Shown: positions 22,229 through 33,600 of the stretch, piece by piece
Layout: each line of letters opens with the position of its first letter
Position numbering within the stretch: position 1 is the first letter of the stretch
Assembly (NCBI GenBank): GCA_963971575.1
Contig: OZ020623.1
Span: 15,254,980 to 15,318,979 of the forward strand
From: Liopterus haemorrhoidalis
Lineage: Eukaryota > Arthropoda > Insecta > Coleoptera > Dytiscidae
Reading direction: 5' to 3'
DNA length: 64,000 nt
Translations under genes and position numbers: made by a program
The notes under the pieces: model-generated
What the model saw: the letters and a program-made list of their open reading frames with translations, nothing else
The model's database searches: none
What the model was told of the DNA's origin: nothing

Positions 22229-22436
22229 CAGTGGCGCAGCCAAGGGGGGGCGACTGGCCTGGGCCCTTCCCAGGACCAACAGATTACACAGCGCTGCTCG
22301 AGGAGATGAAGATAAAATTTGTTAACCACAACCAGTGGCGCAGCCAAGAGGGGCGAGGTGACGAATCTGGGCCCCTCCCAGAATCAGCAGATTACACGGC
22401 GCTGCTCGGGAAGATAAAATTTGTTAACCACAAAAG
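22229..22436. repeat. Tandem duplication of the hAT left end, 104-bp unit
   Basis: CAGTGGCGCAGCCAAG at 22229 recurs at 22333. Both units end in GATAAAATTTGTTAACCACA. Confidence 0.8.
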
Positions 22437-23111
22437 TAGTTAATTTTTAAATTACTTCATTGTAAACAATATTGGCATTTTTTTTTCGTGTAAATAAACA
22501 TTTGTTTAAGATTGCTCTTGATAAAGTGACATAATTATTGTTCAAGTGAAAATACATTACTTTCCAAATTTTCTCCAACGAATTATATGAAGGGGATCGT
22601 TGATCCTTTTTCCCCCTGACACATCGACTAAAACATTCGCCCAGTCATATGATAAAAGTGTTTTAGACAACTAATTACTCGATTCAGATAAGATAAAGTG
22701 GAAATCTGACTCCGGTATAACCATCAGAATGTAATTTTAAAATAACACCTCAAACGTGAAATAGAGTAGAAATAGTAGAAATATAATAAAGAGAGTAGTT
22801 TTGGAGACAATCGCGCTCTTAAAATCAGTATTTGGTTTTATTTTGTAGATAAATGTGAATATCAATATCTTCTTAGGTATTTTTGAAATTATGATGTTTT
22901 ACACACAAAAAGGACAGATATAAGTTGTACAACAGTGGCGTATTCAGAGGAGGAGCACAAGCCCCCTCTGAAGGTCCAATGAAATGAAAATTTAACAAAT
23001 TCAGCAAAACGTACAGCAAAATAATTTATGTATTTTACAATAATAATAGGCTATATTTTATTATGATTAGTCTTGAAATTAACAGAAAATGCATATTTAC
23101 ATGTTGTTTTT

Positions 23112-23340
23112 AGGTTTTCGTAGGTATAATCAAGAAATCCTTATTCCGTCACTTGAGTCTGTTCGTTCGATACAAATTTTGGCCAAGCGGCTGATTTAGA
23201 GAACTGAACATAAGTAAGAGAAATATTGAGACTTCAAAAATATATCCTGCGAAAAATATAAATAAATATGTAATTATCGAAGAAAAAATTAAGTTTTTGA
23301 TACATGGATTAACAATAACATTTTTTTTATCAACAAATAA
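23112..23340 (+). repeat. Divergent TCTG-element left half
   Basis: TTTTTAGGTTTTCGTAGGTA, then CCTTATTCCGTCAC, one TCTG-like unit, and GGCCAAGCGGCTGATTTAGA, collinear with copy A but strongly diverged and without an expanded microsatellite. Confidence 0.65.
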
Positions 23341-25589
23341 TGGAATTATTATTTGATATAAACATCAATATCCAACAGCAGGGGTGTCGAACTGATTTGG
23401 GTCGCAGTCTATTTTACATACATGATAAGCATTGACGGAACTTTAAATATCCCGAAGGGTTTCTTGACATTTTTTTATAAACAGAAAAGGGGAAGAGAGT
23501 ATATTTTACATTTTAAATATATTTTTCCCCTAAATAAGCTCACGGGATTTTGATTACTGCTTCAGGGGCCACAAAAAATGAGGTTGAGGAACGATGCGGA
23601 CCGCGTGCCCTCGAAATTTGATTCGGCCCTCCGCAAGACAAAATCCTGGCTGCGCCACTGATTTTAAGGCAGTGGTGGATTAAGTAAATTGGAAACCCTA
23701 TGTGCAACTTGATACCAGTGTTGGGTTAAGGGGTGGGCTGACCGGTCAGTAGCGCAGGCGACAAACGTAAGGGGGGTGGAGAAACTAAGACTAAAGGGTG
23801 GTTTCTAATTGATGTAGACATAGAACGTAGAAATAAAACGTAGAACGTAGAACATAGATTTTGTTGCTGTGATTTCCAATAAACTTAGAATATCGTGTCA
23901 AAACTCTTTAAGTTAACCTCTTTATAAAAGAAGTTTCTTAAAAAGTGTCGAATAACATGTATTCGTCAAATAATATGGACGATGATAGCAATGCTTGCAA
24001 TTTTTATTATTACTGCTATGCTAATTAGTCGCAAACAACGTCGTAAACACAGAATATCAAAAGAACGATAGCAGTTTGGACCAATTTTAGAACCAGGGCC
24101 GTCATGTTGGTTTTAGCCGCCCGTATGCAAATACACATAAGACCGGCTTTCCTAGAATCGAACAGAAAGTCGCCCGTGCGCAAGCTTTCATAAGATCTCT
24201 CTCTACTAGTAAGGTTCTATAGAACCGACCCCAAATTCCGCCCATTTATTGTGTTGCCCATGAGCAGCGCACACGCTGTGGCCCTGTTCGGCGAAAAGTT
24301 TCCACAATTAGTTTATCTATTATATATTAAATGATATATTTTCATTATTAAACAATAATCTAACCATGGTAATTATTTATTTCCCTTATTTCAATATCGT
24401 GAACCCAACAAATGTTGACAGGTTCTATCTATCTACATACGATGTATTGAGTATGTTTTGTCATGTTCTATCATTCTTTCCAATTGATCGGATGTAAAAA
24501 CGTAGACGTGAAATATAAAAATATGAATATTCTACGTGAACGTTTCCTATTACTTACAGTCATTTGCAAAAGTTTAAGACCACCTCTGATATTTAAATAA
24601 ATTCAAAAATAATCGTTTTCTGAACGTGATATGTACTTGTATGAAACAAGTATGGTACAAGTCACGTGGTAATGGTTCTGACAACCGCGTTTTACCACAA
24701 GTTGCGCTCTGACCCTTGTACGAGGAGGTTGTTCTCGCGTTTATCTCTCACGAACAGTCTTCGAAAATGGACAAGAAAACGTCCCTTTCTGAAGTTCAAA
24801 GAGCTAAAATAGTTGTTTTACACGAAGAAGGGTATTCTGAGCGCAAGATTTCCGCAAAGATATGTTGTAGCAAGACAGCTGTACACACCGCCATCACTAA
24901 ATTGGAAAGGAGGGCACTTATTCGGACAAGAAGAGAACAGGGCGACCAAGGAAAACAACCAAGAGAGATGACAATTTGATGAAATTGATTGTTTCAAGAT
25001 CGCCCACTAGTTCCTGCAAAAAAGTTCAAGCTAGTTTGCTTCAAAACGGATGTGAGGTAAGTGTCAGCACTCTTTCACGACGTTTGAACAAAGAATTTAA
25101 CCTGAAAAGCTACAAACCAGCCAAAAAACCAAACTAGCCATGCGAAAGAAAAGATTGGAGTTTGCTCGAAGGCATCAAACCTAGTCGGTTGCTGATTGGA
25201 GCAAAGTAATGTTTTCCGATGAAAGTACCTTCCAGCAGTTTATATCACGTCAGCAACATGTGCGGAGGCCAGTGGGCAAAAGATTTGATGTGAAATACAC
25301 GATTCTTACCATGAAACATCCTCCCAGCCAGATGATATGGGCGGCTTTTAGCCACAATGGAACAGCTGGACTGTACTTTTTACCTCAGAAAACTACAATG
25401 AATGGTGAAAGGTACTTGTAACTACTGAAAGAGAAGTTATATATACACATGACAATCCACAAGTGTGATATTTTCATGCACGATGGAGCTCCATGCCATA
25501 GGTCACGAGCGGTGCAAGGTTATCTGACTGAGAAGAATATTCAGGTGCTTAAATCGCCAGGGAATAGCCCAGATTTGAATCCCATAGAA

Positions 25590-26765
25590 CAGCGTTTCTC
25601 AACCGGGGGGCCGTGAAGGTTTCGTCGGGGGGGCGCGAAGTCATACAAGATCGAAACATGAAAATATAATAAAAATGCACTCAATCTTACAAGATATAAA
25701 TTTTATTCATATTTATAAATACGAGTATCTTATATTGATATTCATAAAAATATACCTTTCACAACATATATAAAATAAATATTCTATTTATTTTTATACT
25801 TAATATACTTATTTTGACAACTAATTTAAACTACAGGCTATTTCAAATGTTTAAGTTGTCCCTAGCTAACTTTATAATGAGTAAATGGGCTTTTACTAAA
25901 CAAAATGATCAAAATATTCATTTAATCGATAAAAATTACTAGATTTGAAAATCTACTTCCGCTTTAACAAAAGAAACAGACTATAAGTAGACTATATCAA
26001 TGTCAAATAACTTGTATGTGTCGGTTAATGGGTTCGCGTTGGAGGCACTTCAAGTGTTTTTAAGTTGTGCTTTGAAGTAGGTACGATTTGAAAGTGCAAT
26101 ATTTGTTATTATATATTTTTTGAATTGCTCTCCGAACTACAGGTAACTCAAGAGTAAGGATACGAATGTGTTTAAATTAAAATGGAAGGCACTTTGAGCA
26201 TTTGTAAATAAAAATACTTTACTTTCAAGTCGTTATAGGGACTATAATCGTCCTTTAAAAATATCACAGTTTTTTGTGTCAACCGTAAAAGATATTAAAA
26301 AAATGTTTAAGGAAAAGTTGTTGAAAAGCTCTATCCAAAGATATCCAATATGACATATGTTCCCATTTAAAAATTCGAAATTGTCCTTGATGTCCTGTAA
26401 TTCCGTTTATTTCCGGAAAATTTCAATACTACCATTCAATTTTGTGGATAAATTTTAGTTCCAAATTTTTGATGTGTGAGTGACGTGTGAGCAACGTCGC
26501 CTTTTTGAAAAAACTTGTGTTCCCATCCATGTTATCTTGATACACCATATATATATATGTTAGCGAAAATATAATTATGCAACATTTACCCTAATTAACG
26601 ATCATGGTGTGCTATATCGTTGCTAAACACATTGTTTTATGTAAATAAAATAGTAGAAAATATATAATATGATGTGCGATATATATATATATATATATAG
26701 GGGGGCCGCAGACAATATTTATATAATTTGGGGGGTCCCAAGCCATAAAAGGTTGAGAAGCACTG
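25590..26765. mobile_element. hAT element inside the Tc1 transposase
   Basis: Ends CAGCGTTTCTCAACCGGGG and AAAGGTTGAGAAGCACTG, with an exact 8-bp duplication CCATAGAA (25582-25589, 26766-26773). It contains an AGTCTGTT-family MITE fragment and a (TA)n run near 26680. No transposase. Confidence 0.95.
25834..25984 (-). mobile_element. AGTCTGTT-family MITE fragment
   Basis: AAAATGATCAAAATATTC, AAAATCTACTTCCGCTT and AAAAGAAACAGACT align with the copies at 14632 and 59816. Confidence 0.55.
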
Positions 26766-27535
26766 CCATAGAAAACTTGTGGTCGTTTATGAACCAAAAG
26801 GTGTCAGAAAAGCAGCCATCAAGCTTAAAGGCATTAGAGCAGGCCATTAAGGAAGTATGGGTCAAAGAAATCTCAAGGGAGTATTGCCAGAAACTCATCG
26901 TTAGCATGCCTAAACGACTGCAGTCGGTAATCGACAACAATGGCGGCAATACTAAGTACTAAAATAGTGTTCTTTCTTATTAAGAATATTAAAATAATGT
27001 TAAAGAACCTAAATAAACTTTTAAACCGGTCAACTTTTTGTTTTATTTCTGAAAACCTACCATTTTTGCAAAAAATATTAAATATCCCAGGTGGTCTTAA
27101 ACTTTTGCAAATGACTGTATATATTCACGTAGACGTAGAATTCTACGTTTACGTCAAATGGAAACCAGCTTTAAGACTAGGGCCTCAGAGCTCGCAGTCC
27201 TCATAAATAATGGAAAGTGTCTGAAAAAAGAACTTTCATTTAAAAAAAAACATTGTTTATTTCGTCGTACGCCTGTGAAAATCTGCCGCAAGTATTTGTA
27301 CTGTAAATGGGATGAATAAATAAAGTTAAACTTATTGAACATTGTTTTTGTGTTTAATAGTTTAAATATCTAACACTCTGTATCTATTAAGGAAACAAAT
27401 TTAAATCCAAATTTCGTATATTATTTTAATCTATATCTGTAAATTTACAAGTTTAATCTTTACTAATATCCTAAGTACATTAATTTACAAGAAATATAAT
27501 CTGATGGATACATATTTGTTCTCCTTTTGTGTCCT

Positions 27536-27667
27536 TTATCCTGTCTCTCTCTGTCTCCTTATTTCCTCGTTCGTTAACTTCTCATCGTATCTCACCTTGT
27601 AGTCAGGAGAGGGTGTAAAACGGAATTGTAGCAAAATAATTAGATACGTGAAAATTCCAGATATTAC
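27536..27667 (-). CDS. Gr-B exon 4, TM7 and tail (residues 378-420)
   Basis: Acceptor AACCATAG, VISGIFTYLIILLQF, then a tail containing FTPSPDYKVRYDEKLT, stop TAA at 27536-27538. No canonical AATAAA lies immediately downstream. Confidence 0.92.
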   Translation of the reverse strand, partial: VISGIFTYLIILLQFRFTPSPDYKVRYDEKLTNEEIRRQRETG

Positions 27668-30600
27668 CTATGGTTGGAAAGAAAATTAACAAGAGAATTG
27701 CTCCCTCCGCCCGAAAATATGGTATACATTTTGATTTTTTTTTTTGTTCTTTTTGTCCGAAATTATTATTTACATTTACAATTTTAATGAATTAGAATGA
27801 TTTAATTTATGAAATAGTCAAATATCTAGTTAAACAAAGAACAATACAAAAAGTTTTAATTTAACAAGGACGTGGCTGTCTCCATAGCTTGTATGGAACA
27901 TGATAATGTTGTTTGTAATCGCCCCTTACGATGCAGTTTTGCCTTATTAATGTGCAGAATCTTATAGGAATTCCTTCCTTTTGCTAACATGGTTGCTTCT
28001 AGACAAGTTTGCAATGTTAGAAAAACGTTAACAAAGGTTTGTATGTGTAATGCATTAAATGCATTTTGTACGCATTCAATCAGTTCGTTGATTGTGTTCG
28101 GTGAAGCTCTATGTTGTAAGGGTTGTATAGAATTGAAAAAGCCAATATCCAATACATTAAAATCTGGACTATTTGGCGGTTGATTTAAGTCGATTTGGAA
28201 ATTCTTCCTTGCAATTCAACACAATTTTGATCAAAATTCTCCATTTTGTTAGAACAGCGGGTGTCATTTTAATTTGTCTAAAATACAGGTTTTGTTTTCT
28301 GTGAATTACTTTTGACATATGCAAAACATTTGCGCGCCATTTGTTTATTAGTTGCCTAGCAACCAATTATCTAGAAAAAAAAAGCAAAAAAAGATCAAGA
28401 TAATATTACTTTCGATAATGCCACATTTTTCAAGTAACGTATACCATATTTTCGGACCGAGGAAGTATTATTAAATGTAGAGTATATAATGTCTAATGAA
28501 AAATATAATGAAATAATTATGTGAAATGTGTAATATTAGACCTGGTACATCTCAAAAACACCACTTAATTTCGAACTATGTGTTATGCCTGTCTTAAATT
28601 ACTGGGAAGAAACCGTAGCACTGACTGAAGCTTCTGCTAGAAAGCTGTAAGTAACTCGCCCTTTGGGTTACTTACATGGAACGAGTTTTGCTCGCTATAA
28701 CGCTGAGGGATAAAATATCAAATACTAAAATTCGTCAACAGACGAAACTGACTGACATCCTTGTAAAGGTAGCTGAATTGAAATGGAAATAGACTATCTA
28801 GCTAGAACAGATGACAGATGGACCAGATGGATTCTCGAGTGGAGACCATGGACAGTTAAATGTTGCCAAGGAAGGCCACCCACTGGACAGATGGCTTAAA
28901 GGTATATGTACGGACTGGTTACAAGAAGCTCCAAACAGAGAAAATTTCAAGGGAAGACCTATATCTAACAGTGGATTCGAAATTGTTGGTTAGAATGAAC
29001 TCAATTTACCTTCGGTAGGAGGATTTTATGCCACCCAAAACAACAATTATCACGACTAGAAGCTTAACTATTATTATTTGAGACTTGTCACGTCTTGGCA
29101 AGCATCCACTATTCGTAAACTTCAGTAACCTTTTGAGCCACGCCATACTCGAGACTTGTGGAGCTAGATATACACGGCTGCATCTTTGGCTATATGCAGA
29201 CGCGGAAATCATGCCAGATTCAGTGTCTGTACAATGCCAAGCAACCAAAGCAACACTGCTTTATGCATCCTGCAGGATAAAGATATAACTGGTGATCTGC
29301 AGACGAGCATGGACGCGATTTCCCTTCAGTAGGAGGCTTTCATACCAAAACACCAACCATAAAGACTATAAACTTAACTTTATACCCTGGATACAGCTTT
29401 CCTAGCTCGGATAAGAGATTTACGGGTCTTGGATCTCTTTTCCTCCTTGAGAAGATATTCTTCTCAGCTGAACTTGAGAATTCATGCACAAACATCTGTT
29501 TGGTTTCGATATCCTTGAGGGTTATGTCCGGCTTAGTAGCTGTCAGTAACCTCGAGTTGGAGAAGGAGTTATTCCAATAAATGTGGCACTTAAAATTTTC
29601 CATCACCGATTCTATGTCACTCACGGTATAACCGGTATTAAGTCAATGGCCGCATTCAGGAGACTCATCGATGAGGTACCGGTTAGTAATTTTTTTCCTG
29701 TGTGCACGTTGATCTACCGATAAGTTACTTCCTCCTACTTACTCACCGGTTTCCATTTTATTAACCGGATTTACGGTCAGTTGTTCATTGGTGGATATAT
29801 TGACAGTGCATATCTGTGGTGAAAAGGAAAAGGGAGTTAAGCTAATTTGCTTAGTTACTCAGAAGACACATTTAAAGAACAAGTTAATCTTAAAATTACT
29901 GTAAAGGCTTACATTCAAATTTACTATTTCATAATTGTTTAAACAGTTATTCAGATATTATATTCTACCAAAATTCCTTCAAAATAATTATCCCTTCTTG
30001 CTACATTATTTCGTTTTAATACAGGTATATTTGGATGCGTTAGTTGTTCTGCTAAATTCAGCATTAAATTGAAATCAATTCCACCTTCAGCAAACATGTT
30101 TCATTTTTCATAAACTTTGAAACAATTTTTGCAAAATACGAGGTGTGTAAATTAAGTAACCGGACTGGCAACATTTGGGACACAGGCTTTGGAGGGGCGG
30201 CAGATGAACATGTGATACGCCTTCAGTACGAGTTTGAACTCGCTAGAGTCATTTTGTTGTCCGTGGCGATTTTTTCGTGAAATAGTTTTTTCTATTAGGT
30301 TTTGCTTCAGACTTTTGGTGGTTTAAGTCATTTTCAGGAGGAAGACAGTTTATTGAAAATGAATCACGCACCGGTAAATTTAGCCAGTAAAAACATTACT
30401 GTGGCTCCTCAGACTCCTTATTTGCCTAACTTGAGTCCTTGTGACTTTTTTCTCTTCCCAAGATTGAAAAATCACCTCAAGGGGCATCATTTTGGGATAC
30501 AACTGTCCGTAACCGACCAGCTGAAAACTATTCCAGTATCCGAGTTACAGTACTGCTATGAGGATTGGAAGAACCGTCTGCAGCGCTGTGTGGCTTCCCA

Positions 30601-33600
30601 AGGAAGTTATTTTGAGGAAGACAATATTAAATTGTAATTCTATTCGAATCAAAAAAAAATATATAGATATATATTAAAAAATCAGTCCGGTTACTTAATT
30701 TACACACCTTGTACACTGCTCATCTGTTTATTTCTGTCATTATCATCGGTCATTGTTTAGATATTATAGTTTTTATATATAGTGTTCGACAGCGCTGTTA
30801 AAAATTTACATTTAGTAAATTTCACCGGTAAGTTTGTATCAGAAAGTCACAGATGAGTCTGCTGAATACGGCCATTAACATAGGCATGTCTAAGATGGTA
30901 GTAGAGCACGCGAAGGGCAGCATTATGTCGAGACACGTAGCTCGACGCTGTAAGCGTTGGACATGCATACAGAATGTGCAATAATTTTAATAATTTAATT
31001 TGTTTTCTTACATTATTGCAGAGTGTTAAATCAACATTGAAGAAACTCATTGCTGAAATCTGCAGTTTATAATTATATAAAGCGTACGAATATTCATAAA
31101 GCTGAAACAATAAACAAGTAAGTTGTAGAGAATTGCAGAATATTTAAAATAATTCGGTTACCATTCGCGAAATGTTCTCTGAATTGCAATTGTTTATTAA
31201 TTTATGTATATCGCATCCAGTTTTCTTGCACTGTAACAATTACCACAATTATTCCATTTAACTACTTAATAAATTACATTATTTTAAATTAATATTCCAG
31301 TAATGCTTTCTGTAATACCGAATTAAATTAAGAAAAATTATTGTGAAGTTTGAATTTTCCCACATTTCAGGTTTTAGTAGGTATTTAATAAGTGTAAGAA
31401 TCCAGCAGAATGCTAGATGTCTAGGAAAATATTTTTTTATTTATTACGAAATAGTATACTACAATACGAATTTTATAAGACGATATATTGTCACACTTCT
31501 TTCTTTGGAGCAAACAACTCGTGTGATACATAGGTGCACAACTTTGCTTTCGCCGTTTTTTTCGAAATTCCAGGCTTTATTGTAAAAAACTGGTTATACA
31601 TTTATGATTCAAAGTATTGTCCATTGCCGGCCACTACTTTCTCCCATCTTTCGGGCAGAATACAAATCCCGCGTTGAAAAAACTAGTCATCTTTTAAAGC
31701 GATCCACGAATCGATCCAATTTTTTACTTCTTCATAAGACCGCAAGTGCTGGTCAGCCAGGCCGTGTGCCATTGATCGAAACAAGTGATAATCAGAGGGA
31801 GCAACGTTTGGAGATATGGCGGGTGGGGTAGGACTTCCTATTTCAACATTTCCAGGTATGTTTTTCAATATCTCTTGATTTCAACTCATACGGCACCCAA
31901 TTTTCTTTCTTTTGAATCATTCCCATGTCATTAAGGCGTTTTGAAATTGCTTGTTGGGTCACTCCCAATATTCGTGCCAATTCTTCTTGACTTTGACACG
32001 AGTCTTCATCAAGTAATGCCTCCAATTCTGCATCTTCGAAAATCTTCTTTCTTTCACTGCTATGCCAGTCTTCGACGTGAAAATAACCGTTCTTGAAGCG
32101 TTGAAACCACTCACGACACGTTCTTTCACTAATAACGGCCTCACCATAAGTATCTGAATGCAATCGAGGAGCCTCAGCCGCATATTTCTTCATATTGAAG
32201 CCGAAAATTAAAACCTCCCGCAAATCACGAGAATTTGGCTCGTAAACTGACATTTTCAATCGAGAATAACTTTATGATGCAGACACAAATCGACTAATGC
32301 CCAAGTTTATTGCATGACGTCTATGATCTATTTATTTCGACCACTACTTACCGCTAAAACCATCTATAGTTGTACACCTACAATATATATTATATATATA
32401 TATAAAAGCCCTAATTCCTGTGTGTCAGACCGTAACGCTAAGTTCCTAGGTGCTAGCGGGTCTTGCGGTGTGCGGTCGGTCACGAACTAAGTGGTGGCAA
32501 GTGGGAACGACGTACCTCCATCAAGCAGCTCACTTAGCGAGAATATAGCTCTTAGCACTCCAGCCTTGATTTGTGTAATGAATGTTGTGTCAATTAATGT
32601 TATGCTCGCGGGCTGTCTCCGGCCCGATACTTATTTTTTAACGACACGCATTGAGCGGCTTTTTAGGATTTCCTAGGTATAATCAGAAACAGCTATACCA
32701 TTGATGTACAGCATATGGCCCGCCGGCCAACCCGGCCCGATACTAATTTATAAACGACACGCATTGAGGGGCTTTTTAGGATTTCCTAGGTATAATCAGA
32801 AACAGCTATACCATTGATGTCCAGCATATGGCCCGCGGGCCGTATCCAGTCCGATACTAATTTTTTAACGACACGCATTGAGCAGCTTTTTAGGATTTCT
32901 TATGTATAATTCAGAAACGTTTTTGTTTTGTTAATATATGCAGAACCATGCAAATTTTAATAATTGATTCCTGCTTATATTGATTTTTATTTGATATCAG
33001 TTTGCCAATGTTGTTGGAAATGGGTCTGCTAGTCGTCTTATAAAACTCGTATAAAAATATACTATTTCATTTTCACTTAAAAAATATATATAAATAAGAG
33101 TTCGAAACAATAATTCATATAGTCATTAAAAAATACATTGAAGACGTCAAAACTAATTTTTTAAAGATTTTTTTTCTTACCTCTTCTGTAAGTTGATCAC
33201 AGGCAAAACAAACGAATATAAATCTCAATGCATGATATAACATCCAAGCAATCAAATAGTCATGAAAAATATCTTGTTCATAATCGTAAATATTATCATC
33301 GAATATAAAAACAACAGCATAATAAGAACTAAACATAATTTCAAACAAAGAAACCCAACTTGAAGAAAGTAGAAGTAAAACATTCGTTTCATTAACTTCA
33401 ATAGTTAATTCCAAAAGTTTTTGTCTAATTCTTATCAATCTTTTTAAACGACGAACAACTCCTTTTTCATAATCTGTATTCATAATTCGAGATATTGTTG
33501 CCAATTTTCTGTTTGGTATTAATGAAATATCACTGATTAAAGCACATAGTTTCTGGTTGGTACAATGGAAACACTCCTTTAAATAAAAGATGAAGTTTAT

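Larger units (their letters stand above)
22229..23660. mobile_element. hAT-like element, CAGTGGCGCAGCC ends
   Basis: Ends CAGTGGCGCAGCCAAG and GGCTGCGCCACTG, with flanks GTTTTAAG (22221) and ATTTTAAG (23661), seven of eight bases matching. The left terminal unit is tandemly duplicated (second copy starts at 22333). The interior contains a divergent TCTG element. No transposase. Confidence 0.8.
24777..26962 (+). pseudogene. Tc1 transposase (DD34E), disrupted
   Basis: The start MDKKTSLSEVQRAKIV leads a paired-like HTH (GYSERKISAKICCSKTAV). After frameshifts near 24950 and 25130 come the catalytic motifs: VMFSDESTFQQF (first Asp), IFMHDGAPCHRSRAV (second Asp) and SPGNSPDLNPIE (Glu). Immediately after that Glu the hAT at 25590 interrupts the gene. 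The C terminus resumes at 26774 with NLWSFMNQKVSEKQPS and ends DNNGGNTKY. All three catalytic residues survive, but the reading frame is destroyed. Confidence 0.9.
24557..27117 (+). mobile_element. Tc1 transposon interrupted by a hAT
   Basis: Inverted repeats of at least 29 bp begin CAGTCATTTGCAAAAG and are flanked by TA. Subtracting the 1176-bp hAT and its 8-bp duplication leaves about 1.38 kb, the normal Tc1 size. Confidence 0.95.
23794..27171. mobile_element. DNA transposon with 8-bp TSD, interrupted by Tc1
   Basis: Ends AAGGGTGGTTTCTAATTGA and its inverse ATGGAAACCAGCTT, flanked by exact TAAGACTA at 23786-23793 and 27172-27179. Both ends carry repeated ACGTAGAA motifs. The 8-bp duplication fits hAT or P-type elements. 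It has no transposase of its own. The Tc1 at 24557 occupies most of it. Confidence 0.85.

Noticed and set aside
24094..24284. Small hAT with ends CAGGGCCGTC and GTGGCCCTG
   Set aside because: The terminal match is only about seven bases and the flanking 8 bp do not match.
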